Source of the DNA: Flavobacterium paronense
Lineage (GTDB): Bacteria; Bacteroidota; Bacteroidia; Flavobacteriales; Flavobacteriaceae
Length of the DNA: 64,000 nt
Assembly (NCBI RefSeq): GCF_030409795.1
Contig: NZ_JAUFQN010000019.1
Location: 806,001-870,000 of the forward strand
Reading direction: 5' to 3'
The position numbers and the translations under genes are program-made. Below, piece after piece: positions 1 to 9,446 of this stretch. The notes under the pieces are model-generated. The model did not search any database. It saw nothing but the letters and a program-made list of their open reading frames with translations, and was not told the origin of the DNA. Position 1 is the stretch's first letter, and each line of letters begins with the position of its first letter.

Positions 1-1617
1 GATTGTAATGATACCGTTGCTGGAATTAATCCGGTAGCAACAGAAATATGCTACAACAATGTTGATGACAACTGTAACGGTACTAAATCAGAAGGTTGTG
101 CGGCAGTTCCTGTAACGGTTGTAAACGGAAGCCCTGCTAGTTTTTCTTCGTTTTCTTGTTCATTCTATACTTATCCGGGAGCTACGACTGTTGGCTATCA
201 AATAGAGATTGAGCGATTTGCAAATGGGGTAAGCGCAGGACCTGCTGTAACCCTTCCTATACAAACTTCCCGTTTCTTTTCTATTCCAGTCAATATGAGA
301 GTGTATACTACTGATACTACTCTTACTACATATAAAATACGCGCTTCTGCCGTTATTAACGGAGAAGTGGTAGGCTATAGTTATGCTCCTGTTACTTTTG
401 GCAGTTATGCAATACCAAAATCTCAGTTGTCTACGTGTCCAACGACACTTACAGGTGTATCAGGAAGTCTTTCGGCTAATGTAGGCTTTAATGCCACAGA
501 TTATTCGTTCCGTATCCGCTTGACAAGTGATAATGGTCCTAGTCCGACGTATTATTATATTAATAATTCGGCCTCTAGATTTGTTAACAGCAATTCTTTT
601 GAAGGATTCCAATTGCAGTATGGAGCGAGCTACCAGGTATCCGTAAATTATCGTTTATTGAATAATGGAGTTCAGGAATCATCAGGTTGGGGATCAGATT
701 GTACGGTAACTACACCTTCTATTCCGGTTATTGGATTGAGTGGCCCACTTTGTGGTTCAGAAGTTGCGTCTCTTGGTGCGAGTATTTCAGCTTATACAGC
801 AACGTATGCAGACAGATATCAGTTCCGTATTCGTTTATCTAGTGATAATGGACCAACACCTACTTATTATACTACAACTGAATTACCAACCCGTTTTTCA
901 CAATTGAATGCTTTCCAGGGAATCATTTTTCAGTACAATACTTCTTATTCTGTTTCGGTTAGATACCGTCTTAGCGGAAGTTTAGTGTGGTCTGAATATG
1001 GAGCAGAATGTGAATTATTTACGCCAAATTACCCTACTGTTCAGATAGTTTGTAATTCCGGAATTACCAGTTTGACACAATCTATTACTTATAATACATT
1101 TGGTTCGGCTACCGGCTATAAAATTAAGTTAGAGGAGATTGACAGTAATAATGATATTATTCCGGGCACTGTTCAATACGCATATCGTCCATCTAACATC
1201 TTTAACTTTACGTTGAGTTTGTTTACGACGTATCCACCAACAGTAGGTAAAAGGTATAATGCAAGCGTATTGGTATTGCTCAATGGTATTCCGGAAGTAG
1301 ATGCTTACGGACGTATTTGTACTATTGAAACAGTAGCACAAGGCTCACGTCCTACAGCAGCGATAAAACAATCGTTTAAAGCCACAGCGTATCCGAATCC
1401 GTTTGCTAATAACTTTATGTTAGATGTTAAAACGTCTAGCCAATCGGCAGTGAACTTAAAGGTTTACGATATGGTTGGTCGTTTGATAGAACAACGTGAG
1501 GTTAGGGTATCTGATTTAGAAACAGCAACTATTGGAGACAGCTACCCAAGTGGTGTTTACAATGTAGTTGTTTCACAAGAAGATGATATACAAACAGTAC
1601 GGGTTGTGAAACGTTAA
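1..1617 (+). CDS. C-terminal part of a T9SS-exported surface protein (5' end outside window)
   Basis: The reading frame is open from base 1, so the gene starts upstream; the Met codon at 295 is internal because it lies in the middle of a module conserved in four other proteins here. The visible 538 residues begin with a MopE-type metal-binding motif (DCND...ICYNNVDDNCNG, residues 1-25). Four diverged repeats of roughly 95 residues follow, with cysteine pairs. The last 80 or so residues are a type A T9SS sorting domain (YPNPFANNF, then VYDMVGRLIEQ, ending VRVVKR). In the known system such domains direct passage through the outer membrane and are then cleaved. The part from base 49 is nearly identical to the 3' ends of the genes at 2214, 9447, 21770 and 31228, but the first 16 codons differ from those copies. 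The N-terminal function cannot be judged. Confidence 0.92.
   Translation, partial: DCNDTVAGINPVATEICYNNVDDNCNGTKSEGCAAVPVTVVNGSPASFSSFSCSFYTYPGATTVGYQIEIERFANGVSAGPAVTLPIQTSRFFSIPVNMRVYTTDTTLTTYKIRASAVINGEVVGYSYAPVTFGSYAIPKSQLSTCPTTLTGVSGSLSANVGFNATDYSFRIRLTSDNGPSPTYYYINNSASRFVNSNSFEGFQLQYGASYQVSVNYRLLNNGVQESSGWGSDCTVTTPSIPVIGLSGPLCGSEVASLGASISAYTATYADRYQFRIRLSSDNGPTPTYYTTTELPTRFSQLNAFQGIIFQYNTSYSVSVRYRLSGSLVWSEYGAECELFTPNYPTVQIVCNSGITSLTQSITYNTFGSATGYKIKLEEIDSNNDIIPGTVQYAYRPSNIFNFTLSLFTTYPPTVGKRYNASVLVLLNGIPEVDAYGRICTIETVAQGSRPTAAIKQSFKATAYPNPFANNFMLDVKTSSQSAVNLKVYDMVGRLIEQREVRVSDLETATIGDSYPSGVYNVVVSQEDDIQTVRVVKR
49..1617 (+). repeat. Shared 3' module, copy 1 (1569 bp visible)
   Basis: First of five near-identical 3' coding modules. 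Homology to the other copies starts at the TGCTAC of the CYNNVDDNCNG motif. From that point every copy is exactly 1569 bp to the end of the stop codon, with no indels. Distinguishing residues include TLPIQT, TTELPTRF, SNIF, AQGSRP and GDSYPS. Confidence 0.95.
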
Positions 1618-2213
1618 CGGTTTCCAGTTTTCGGTTATCAGTTATCCGTTTTCTGTTAACTTTTATAAAAAAGACCTTCGAGAAATCGAGGGTCTTTTTT
1701 TTATAATTGAATTAAAACTGATTTTAATTATTCAACTTGTTATAGTTATTATAAACATGAAAAATAGTTTTGATATTTAGTATTTCTTCTTAAGTAAATG
1801 TTGTGTAAAAAGAAAGGAATGCTAATTTCATAATTATTTATTTCTCTTTTTCAGCAATAATTATATAGTAATTCGTAAATAAGTATTATTCTTTTTACTA
1901 AATGCGTGGAATTTGATTTTCTATTTTCAAGTCTTTGAATTTATTTTTTCCAAAATAATATAAATTTAATACAACATTACCACAACATTATATTTCTTCA
2001 TTTATTGAATTAACTACAATAAACTATTTTTATACTATGCTATTATTACGAAATCGTTTTCGTAATAAGGGTTTACAGCTTTTTTTGATTTGTAAATTGC
2101 TGTTTGTATGGTTTTTATATAGTTATTTCAAAGTTATTATGGTATATGTTTTTTAAATTTATAATCCCAAGTCTATAAGAACCACAACAACATGTATTTA
2201 AAACTATTTTACC
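1618..2213. other. Intergenic region, 596 bp
   Basis: Contains a degenerate GTTATC/GTTTTC tandem repeat (about 1618-1660), the terminator at 1669-1702, and then very AT-rich sequence up to the next start codon. I see no small gene or RNA. No convincing TTTG/TAnnTTTG promoter was found; TATGTTTT at 2145-2152 is the nearest match to a -7 box. Confidence 0.6.
1669..1702 (+). terminator. Rho-independent-type terminator after copy 1
   Basis: A 13-bp stem (arms 1669-1681 and 1686-1698, with one G-T wobble) with a GAAA loop runs into a T tract ending at 1702. The hairpin core GACCTTCGA...TCGAGGGTC also follows the genes ending at 8813 and 41436. Confidence 0.85.
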
Positions 2214-5200
2214 ATGAAAAAACTATTCTTATTATTTTTCTTACTGACTACTTCACTAAGAAAATCCTTTACTCGATTTGCGTTTCTAGTCATTGGTTTT
2301 GTACTCTTTAGCATAAATGCTAATGCTCAGGTAACAAAAACTGTGGGAATCAGCGGTTCTGATTACGCAACATTAAAACTTGCTTTCGATGCGATTAATG
2401 CCGGAACCCTAACGGGTGCTATTCAACTACAAATCAAAGACAATACAACTGAAACGGCATCCTCATTAAATGCCAGTGGGGTCGGCAGTGCCAATTATAC
2501 TTCGGTTCTTATTTACCCTACAGTCACAGGCAAAACTATTACCGCACAAATTTTTGGTACACTCATCGCCTTAAATGGCGCCAACAACGTAACTTTCGAT
2601 GGACGATTACGGAATTCATCGGGAGTCTTAACTGGCTCCGCAGCTGATTTAATCATTAGTAATACAGCAGCCGATCCAGCGGCTACGACCATCAGGTTAA
2701 CGGCAAATGCTTCAAATAATACGATAACCTATTGTACAATAAAAGGAAAAGGAAATAGTAATACTTTGGGAACAGTTACTTTAAATGCTCCTACTGTAGC
2801 TAGCGCTATAGGATGTGGAAATAATACTATCAGCAACAACACCTTTACTGGTACCGCGACAGGTACAAACAACAGACCCTGGACAGTGATTTACTCGGCA
2901 GGTATATCTGGCGCTGAAAATACCGGAAACACAATACAAAACAATGATTTTGTCAATTGCACACAATTGGCATCAACTGGTATTTGTGTTAATTTTGGTA
3001 CGTTTAATAAAACTACTACTATTTCTGGTAATAGTTTTTTTGAAAATGAAGGCCTTGCTTCAATTACTGGAACACAGCCTTATACATTTATATCAGTTAC
3101 AGGTGGAAGCGGCTACACCGTGAGCAATAATTACATTGGAGGAACTGCAACCCAATGTGGTGGAACTAATTTTATTAAAACAAGTGGCAACAATCAGGGC
3201 AATGTATTTAAAGGGATAGCATTTAGCTCCGCTATAACTTCAGGTTCAGCATCAGTCATTCAAAACAACACCATCAAAAAGATTACCTGGGCAAGTGTTG
3301 GAACTGGGAATGCTGCGTGGACAGGTATTGAACTTTCTGGAGCGCATGATGTAAGTGTAATTGGTAATACGATTGGAGATATCATTACAACTAACAATGC
3401 TACAGGATCAATAATAGCGGGTGTCGTAAAAGTAGACGGCACAACAAACCAAACCATAAAAAATAATTACATTTATGGAATTACAACGTCTGATAGTACT
3501 TCGCAACTATTTGGATTCTATATAACAGGTGGATTAAGTACCATTTCGAATAATATTATAAGTTTGGGTACAACTAATTCGACGGCAATTTTCGGTATAT
3601 GGGAAGCAGTCACTGTTGCAGGTAAAAATAACTCCTATTACTTTAATACGATACGAATTGGCGGAACTTCTACTTCAGGTACTCCATTGTCGATACCTTT
3701 TGCTAGCAATTCAACTGTAAACACACGCATCATTCAAAACAATATTTTTGTCAATGCGCGAACTAACAGTGGAGCAACGGGTACAAATTATGCCTTTTAT
3801 TTGTCCACTACAACAACAGGTACAAATCTTACCATAGGTTACAACGATTATTTTGTGTCTGGAACTGGAGGTGTTCTAGGGTTTTATGGTGCAAATGTTA
3901 GTAGTGGCACTGTAATAGTAACTGGTAAAGATGTTGGCAGTGTGAATGTTGATCCTGTTTTTGCAAATGCTACAGGGACAGCAGCGGTTGATTTCAAAGC
4001 TTCAGGAGCTACATTGACAGGAGTTGCAGGTACAGGAATTACAACTGATTATATAGGTACAACACGAAATATCCCAACCATGGGTGCCTGGGAATCAATT
4101 GCGGGTCTACCTACACTTGCTGCCACCACTGCTGCTACTGTCATAACTGCTATATCCGCATCAAGTGGTGGTAATGTTACAGCTATAGGCACGAGTGCAG
4201 TTACTACCCGTGGTGTTTGCTGGAGTACAACAACAGGACCAACAGACGCTTTGGCTACAAAAACAGTAGATGGGAATGGTTTAGGTTCTTTTACGAGCAG
4301 TATAACCGGGCTTACTGCAAATACAACCTATTTTGTACGTGCTTATGCCAGAAATAGTACAGGAGCAGCTTATGGTGCTGAAATTAGTTTCACAACACTT
4401 ACTAATTTACCTACACTTGCTGCCACCACTGCTGCCACTTCCATAACTGCAACAACTGCATCAAGTGGTGGTAATGTTACGGCTATAGGAGCGAGTCCAG
4501 TTGATTTCCGTGGTGTTTGCTGGAGTACAACAACGGGACCAACAGTCGCTTTGGCTACAAAAACAGTAGACGGAAGTGGTTTAGGTTCTTTTACTAGCAA
4601 TATAACGGGGCTTGCTGCAAGTACAACCTATTTTGTACGTGCTTATGCCACCAATGGTTCAGGAACTGCTTATGGTGCTGAAATTAGTTTTACAACACTT
4701 ACTAATTTACCTACACTTGCTGCCACTACTGCTGCCACTTCCATAACTGCGACAACCGCATCAAGTGGTGGTAATGTTACAGCTATAGGAGCGAGTGCAG
4801 TTAATTTCCGGGGTGTTTGCTGGAGTACAACAACAGGACCAACAGTCGCTTTGACTACAAAAACAGTGGATGGAAGTGGTTTAGGTTCTTTTACGAGCAG
4901 TATAACTGGGCTTGCTGGAAATACAACATATTTTGTACGTGCTTATGCCACCAATGGTTCAGGAACTGCTTATGGTGCTGAAATTAGTTTTACAACTTTA
5001 CTGCCAGCATCTCCAACACCAACTATACTTGCTGCAAATGTAAAATCAATTTATAGTGATACTTATACTCAAGCTGCAACATATACTTCATGGGATAATT
5101 GGTATAATACTCCCAATACAGGTGCGATATTAGCAGATGCTGGAAATGCAAGAATGTTTGCTGTAGCTACTGGTGGTGTTAGTGGAACATCTAATTTTAT

Positions 5201-8200
5201 TTCACCTACTTCGCTAGATGTTAGTACTATGTCTTTTTTGCATGTAGATGTTTATCCTACTACTGCAACTAGTGTAGGAGTTACTTTAGTTAAACTTAGT
5301 AATGGTGCTGCTTCAACTTATGTTTCTTTGGGAACTCTTATTCCTAATCAATGGAACAGTAAAAATATAGCTATTTCAAACTATGCTGGTTTTTCAAATG
5401 ATGTAAAACAAGTAGGATTCAACTCACCTAGTACAGGCATTTTTTATATGGATAACCTCTACTTTTATACTGTACCTGCTGCGCCAACGGGAGCATTAAC
5501 TATTGTCAACAGTACTTGTGCTAGTGCTTGTACGGTTACAGGAGGTTCTATTGCTCTTGGAACTGTTGCTGGTCCCGGAGGGACTTTACAATATTCAACC
5601 AATGGTGGTGGTAGCTGGAGTGCAGCTTTACCAAGTTATTCAGGTGGTTTAACGATACTGGCGAGTGTTCTTGATGGAAATGGTAATCGTAGTGGTAACA
5701 CAACAGTAGGAACCACCGTTGCAGGAGTTTGTACTACACCAACTGCCCCAACAGGAGCATTAACTATTGTCAATAGCACTTGTGCTAGTGCCTGTACTAT
5801 AAGTGGCGGTTCAATTGCCATTGGAAGTGTAAGTGGTTCAGGCGGTACTTTAGAATACTCAACTAATGGAGGTACAACTTGGAGCTCGACTTTACCAAGT
5901 TATGCTGCCCCACAAACTATTATTGCCAGTGTAATTAATGCCAGTGGATGTCGAAGTGGTAATACAACAGTAGGTGCTACAATTGCAGGAACTTGTACTA
6001 CACCATCAGTCCCAACAGGAAGTTTAACAATAGTAAATAGCACTTGTGCCAGTGCTTGTACGGTTAGTGGTGGTTCAATTGCCATTGGAAACGTAAGTGC
6101 AAATGGCGGTGGTACTTTAGAATATTCAACCAATGGAGGTACAAATTGGAGTTCAACATTACCTAGCTATAGCGCCCCACAAACTATTATTGCCAGTGTA
6201 ATTAATGCCAGTGGCTGTCGAAGTGGTAATACAACTGTAGGTTCTACAATTGCAGGAACTTGTACTACACCATCAGTCCCAACAGGAAGTTTAACAATAG
6301 TAAATAGCACTTGTGCCAGTGCTTGTACGGTTAGTGGTGGTTCAATTGCCATTGGAAACGTAAGTGCAAATGGCGGTGGTACTTTAGAATATTCAACCAA
6401 TGGAGGTACAAATTGGAGTTCAACATTACCTAGCTATAGCGCCCCACAAACTATTATTGCTAGTGTCATTAATGGTGGTGGATGTCGAAGTGGTAATACA
6501 ACAATAGGTGCTACTGTTGCGGGTACTTGTACCACACCAGCTGCTCCAACAGGAAGTTTAACAATAGTAAATAGTACTTGTGCCAGTGCTTGTACGGTTA
6601 GTGGTGGTTCAATTGCCATTGGAAACGTAAGTGCCAATGGCGGTGGTACTTTAGAATATTCAACAGATAGTGGTTCAAATTGGAGTTCAACATTACCTAG
6701 CTATAGCGCCCCACAAACTATTATTGCCAGTGTCATTAATAGTGGTGGATGTCGAAGTGGTAATACAACAGTAGGTGCTACAATTGCAGGAACTTGTACC
6801 ACACCAGCTACCCCAACCATTTCGGCAGGAAGTTCAACCACTTTCTGCTCAGGCGGAAGTGTGGTTTTAACGTCAAGTTCAGGAACGGGTTATTTATGGT
6901 CAACCGGAGCAACTACGGCAAGTATTACAGTAAGTACAGCCGGAAGTTATACGGTACAGGTTTCAAACGCTGGAGGATGTCTAAGTTTAGCGTCAGATCC
7001 AACAACAGTTGCCGTAACGGCGCAACCAGAATGGTTTGCCGATGTTGATAATGATGGTTATTCAAGCAGTTTAGCGGCATCTATTTTCTCTTGCACACAA
7101 CCTTCTGGTTATAAACTAGCCAGTCAATTAGTAAATGGCGGCGTAGGAAGCTTAGGAACAGACTGTGTTGATATTCCATCAGATTTAACGGTTAATCCAT
7201 TAAATGTTTTACCAGTGAATATTCATCCAGGACTTACAGAGGTTTGCTACAACAATGTTGATGACAACTGTAACGGTACTAAATCAGAAGGTTGTGCTGC
7301 TGTTCCGGTAACGGTTGTAAACGGAAGCCCTGCTAGTTTTTCTTCGTTTTCTTGTTCATTCTATAGTTATCCGGGAGCTACGATTGTTGGCTATCAAATA
7401 GAGATTGAGCGATTTGCAAATGGGGTAAGCGCAGGACCTGCTGTAACTCTTCCTGTACAAACTTCCCGTTTCTTCTCTATTCCAACGAATATGAGAGTGT
7501 ATACTACTGATACTACTCTTACTACATATAAAATACGTGCTTCTGCCGTTATTAATGGAGAAGTGGTAGGCTATAGTTATGCTCCTGTTACTTTTGGCAG
7601 TTATGCAATACCAAAATCTCAGTTGTCTACGTGTCCAACGACACTTACAGGTGTATCAGGAAGTCTTTCGGCTAATGTAGGCTTTAATGCCACAGATTAT
7701 TCGTTCCGTATCCGCTTGACAAGTGATAATGGTCCTAGTCCGACGTATTACTATATTAATAATTCGGCCTCTAGATTTGTTAACAGCAATTCTTTTGAAG
7801 GATTCCAATTGCAGTATGGAGCGAGCTACCAGGTATCCGTAAATTATCGTTTATTGAATAATGGAGTTCAGGAATCATCAGGTTGGGGATCAGATTGTAC
7901 GGTAACTACACCTTCTATTCCGGTTATTGGATTGAGTGGCCCACTTTGTGGTTCAGAAGTTGCGTCTCTTGGTGCGAGTATTTCAGCTTATACAGCAACG
8001 TATGCAGACAGATATCAGTTCCGTATTCGTTTATCTAGTGATAATGGACCAACACCTACTTATTATACTACTGCTGAATTGCTAACCCGTTTTTCACAAT
8101 TGAATGCTTTCCAGGGAATCATTTTTCAGTACAATACTTCTTATTCTGTTTCGGTTAGATACCGTCTTAGCGGAAGTTTAATATGGTCTGAATATGGAGC

Positions 8201-8813
8201 AGAATGTGAATTATTTACGCCAAATTACCCTACTGTTCAGATAGTTTGTAATTCCGGAATTACCAGTTTGACACAATCTATTACTTATAATACATTTGGT
8301 TCGGCTACCGGCTATAAAATTAAGTTAGAGGAGATTGACAGTAATAATGATATTATTCCAGGTACTGTTCAATACGCTTATCGTCCATCTAACATCTTTA
8401 ACTTTACGTTGAGTTTGTTTACGACGAATCCACCAACGGTAGGTAAAAGGTATAATGCAAGCGTATTGGTATTGCTCAATGGTATTCCGGAAGTAGATGC
8501 TTACGGACGTATTTGTACTATTGAAACAGTAGCACAAGGCTTACGTCCTACGGCAGCCATAAAACAAACGTTTAAAGCCACAGCGTATCCGAATCCGTTT
8601 GCTAATAACTTTATGTTAGATGTTAAAACGTCTAGTCAATCGGCAGTGAACTTAAAGGTTTACGATATGGTTGGTCGTTTGATAGAACAACGTGAGGTTA
8701 GAGTATCTGATTTAGAAACAGCAACACTTGGAGACAGATATCCTAGTGGTGTTTACAATGTAGTTGTTTCGCAAGAAGATGATTTACAAACGGTACGTGT
8801 TGTGAAACGTTAA
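2214..8813 (+). CDS. Giant T9SS type A surface protein with beta-helix, FN3-like and Cys-rich repeats (2199 aa)
   Basis: Likely a secreted or surface-attached adhesin-like protein; the ligand is unknown. A signal peptide spans residues 1-38, with predicted cleavage after ANA before Gln39. Residues about 40-630 carry short Asn-rich strands (QNNTI, GNTI, KNNYI, SNNII) typical of right-handed parallel beta-helices. Three FN3-like 100-residue repeats follow (632-930, motifs RGVCWS and YFVRAYA), then a beta-sandwich-like segment (about 940-1089), five tandem 88-89-residue repeats with four Cys each (1090-1532), a PKD/Ig-like unit, a MopE-type metal-binding segment (WFADVDNDGY...NNVDDNCNG), the shared C-terminal module from residue 1650, and a type A sorting domain in the last 80 residues. 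The start was chosen because it gives a good signal peptide. The last 2004 nt align without gaps with the gene ending at 41436. Confidence 0.93.
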   Translation: MKKLFLLFFLLTTSLRKSFTRFAFLVIGFVLFSINANAQVTKTVGISGSDYATLKLAFDAINAGTLTGAIQLQIKDNTTETASSLNASGVGSANYTSVLIYPTVTGKTITAQIFGTLIALNGANNVTFDGRLRNSSGVLTGSAADLIISNTAADPAATTIRLTANASNNTITYCTIKGKGNSNTLGTVTLNAPTVASAIGCGNNTISNNTFTGTATGTNNRPWTVIYSAGISGAENTGNTIQNNDFVNCTQLASTGICVNFGTFNKTTTISGNSFFENEGLASITGTQPYTFISVTGGSGYTVSNNYIGGTATQCGGTNFIKTSGNNQGNVFKGIAFSSAITSGSASVIQNNTIKKITWASVGTGNAAWTGIELSGAHDVSVIGNTIGDIITTNNATGSIIAGVVKVDGTTNQTIKNNYIYGITTSDSTSQLFGFYITGGLSTISNNIISLGTTNSTAIFGIWEAVTVAGKNNSYYFNTIRIGGTSTSGTPLSIPFASNSTVNTRIIQNNIFVNARTNSGATGTNYAFYLSTTTTGTNLTIGYNDYFVSGTGGVLGFYGANVSSGTVIVTGKDVGSVNVDPVFANATGTAAVDFKASGATLTGVAGTGITTDYIGTTRNIPTMGAWESIAGLPTLAATTAATVITAISASSGGNVTAIGTSAVTTRGVCWSTTTGPTDALATKTVDGNGLGSFTSSITGLTANTTYFVRAYARNSTGAAYGAEISFTTLTNLPTLAATTAATSITATTASSGGNVTAIGASPVDFRGVCWSTTTGPTVALATKTVDGSGLGSFTSNITGLAASTTYFVRAYATNGSGTAYGAEISFTTLTNLPTLAATTAATSITATTASSGGNVTAIGASAVNFRGVCWSTTTGPTVALTTKTVDGSGLGSFTSSITGLAGNTTYFVRAYATNGSGTAYGAEISFTTLLPASPTPTILAANVKSIYSDTYTQAATYTSWDNWYNTPNTGAILADAGNARMFAVATGGVSGTSNFISPTSLDVSTMSFLHVDVYPTTATSVGVTLVKLSNGAASTYVSLGTLIPNQWNSKNIAISNYAGFSNDVKQVGFNSPSTGIFYMDNLYFYTVPAAPTGALTIVNSTCASACTVTGGSIALGTVAGPGGTLQYSTNGGGSWSAALPSYSGGLTILASVLDGNGNRSGNTTVGTTVAGVCTTPTAPTGALTIVNSTCASACTISGGSIAIGSVSGSGGTLEYSTNGGTTWSSTLPSYAAPQTIIASVINASGCRSGNTTVGATIAGTCTTPSVPTGSLTIVNSTCASACTVSGGSIAIGNVSANGGGTLEYSTNGGTNWSSTLPSYSAPQTIIASVINASGCRSGNTTVGSTIAGTCTTPSVPTGSLTIVNSTCASACTVSGGSIAIGNVSANGGGTLEYSTNGGTNWSSTLPSYSAPQTIIASVINGGGCRSGNTTIGATVAGTCTTPAAPTGSLTIVNSTCASACTVSGGSIAIGNVSANGGGTLEYSTDSGSNWSSTLPSYSAPQTIIASVINSGGCRSGNTTVGATIAGTCTTPATPTISAGSSTTFCSGGSVVLTSSSGTGYLWSTGATTASITVSTAGSYTVQVSNAGGCLSLASDPTTVAVTAQPEWFADVDNDGYSSSLAASIFSCTQPSGYKLASQLVNGGVGSLGTDCVDIPSDLTVNPLNVLPVNIHPGLTEVCYNNVDDNCNGTKSEGCAAVPVTVVNGSPASFSSFSCSFYSYPGATIVGYQIEIERFANGVSAGPAVTLPVQTSRFFSIPTNMRVYTTDTTLTTYKIRASAVINGEVVGYSYAPVTFGSYAIPKSQLSTCPTTLTGVSGSLSANVGFNATDYSFRIRLTSDNGPSPTYYYINNSASRFVNSNSFEGFQLQYGASYQVSVNYRLLNNGVQESSGWGSDCTVTTPSIPVIGLSGPLCGSEVASLGASISAYTATYADRYQFRIRLSSDNGPTPTYYTTAELLTRFSQLNAFQGIIFQYNTSYSVSVRYRLSGSLIWSEYGAECELFTPNYPTVQIVCNSGITSLTQSITYNTFGSATGYKIKLEEIDSNNDIIPGTVQYAYRPSNIFNFTLSLFTTNPPTVGKRYNASVLVLLNGIPEVDAYGRICTIETVAQGLRPTAAIKQTFKATAYPNPFANNFMLDVKTSSQSAVNLKVYDMVGRLIEQREVRVSDLETATLGDRYPSGVYNVVVSQEDDLQTVRVVKR
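4107..5000 (+). repeat. Three tandem 300-bp FN3-like coding repeats
   Basis: Units start at 4107, 4407 and 4707 with an exact 300-bp period (100 codons). Units 2 and 3 are nearly identical in DNA, which points to recent tandem duplication. Loss or gain of a unit would keep the reading frame. Confidence 0.9.
5481..6809 (+). repeat. Five tandem 264/267-bp Cys-rich coding repeats
   Basis: Units start at 5481, 5745, 6009, 6276 and 6543. Each encodes an 88-89-residue repeat beginning around APTGSLTIVNSTCASACT and ending AGTCTTP. The units at 6009 and 6276 share roughly their first 215 bp without a visible change. Related units occur at 38644-39432. Confidence 0.92.
7161..8813 (+). repeat. Shared 3' module, copy 2 (1653 bp)
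   Basis: Runs from the DCVDIPSD codons to the stop codon and has the same length as copies 3, 4 and 5. Distinguishing residues include SFYSYPGATIVGY, FSIPTN, FTTNPP and GDRYPS. Confidence 0.95.
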
Positions 8814-9446
8814 CGGTTTCCAGTTATCGGTTATCCGTTATCTGTTATCCGTTATCTGTTATCCGTTTTCTGTTAACGGTTTATAAAAAAGACCTTCGAG
8901 TGATCGAGGGTCTTTTTTATTTACAATTTTGAGATGATGTGTTTAATTTTATCATTTGTATTCTCTGAATCAAGCTTGCCTATCAACTGTAATTAATAAT
9001 TATTTTTAAAGATTTGTATGGATACATTTTCTATCTGATTAGCAATTTTATAATGTAAATTAAAATAATAGGAATACTACTTTAAAAATCATTAATAAGT
9101 GCCTTTCTCCTATACTAGTTTCTTTACTTTTTAATTTGAATTTTGGCACCTGAAAATGGTCAAAAAAGAGCATTATTTAGGCTGAAAAGTAAATATAATC
9201 TTGTTTTTTCTGACTTTTTATGTGTATTTCAACGAAGTATATTTACACTTTGTCGGATTTTAAAAACTCTAAAACCTCCTCTTTATCAATATTATACAAA
9301 TCTTAAGTGTGTTTTTAAGCGTTTATTTTGTCAAAAAAAGTTATAATTTCTGAAGTTTGTCCGATTTATCATACTCTCAACGATTTTTTTTGTTTAAACC
9401 TAAAAATCTCAGATAACTTAGAATTAAATTAACACCTACACTTACT
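8814..9446. other. Intergenic region, 633 bp
   Basis: Starts with a clear GTTATCY heptamer tandem repeat (8814-8881), followed by the terminator at 8887-8918. The rest is AT-rich with no recognisable gene. A 67-codon frame at 9143-9346 without an ATG start or known domain is not supported as a gene. Confidence 0.6.
8887..8918 (+). terminator. Terminator after copy 2
   Basis: Stem arms 8887-8899 and 8904-8916 with loop GTGA, then a T tract. Same family as the hairpins at 1669 and 41474. Confidence 0.85.

Noticed and set aside
1129..1341. Antisense 70-codon frame found in all five module copies
   Set aside because: It recurs only because the module is duplicated; it has no signal peptide, domain or promoter, and its sequence follows from the conserved sense strand.
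295..1617. A complete gene starting at the ATG at 295
   Set aside because: The frame is open to base 1 and ATG 295 falls within a conserved MRVYTTD segment that is internal in the other four proteins.
4107..6809. CRISPR-like array
   Set aside because: The periods (264-300 bp) lie inside one open reading frame and encode protein domains; there are no short repeats with unique spacers.
9143..9346. Possible 67-residue gene between two giant genes
   Set aside because: No ATG start, no recognised domain, AT-rich surroundings, and no promoter or conservation visible.
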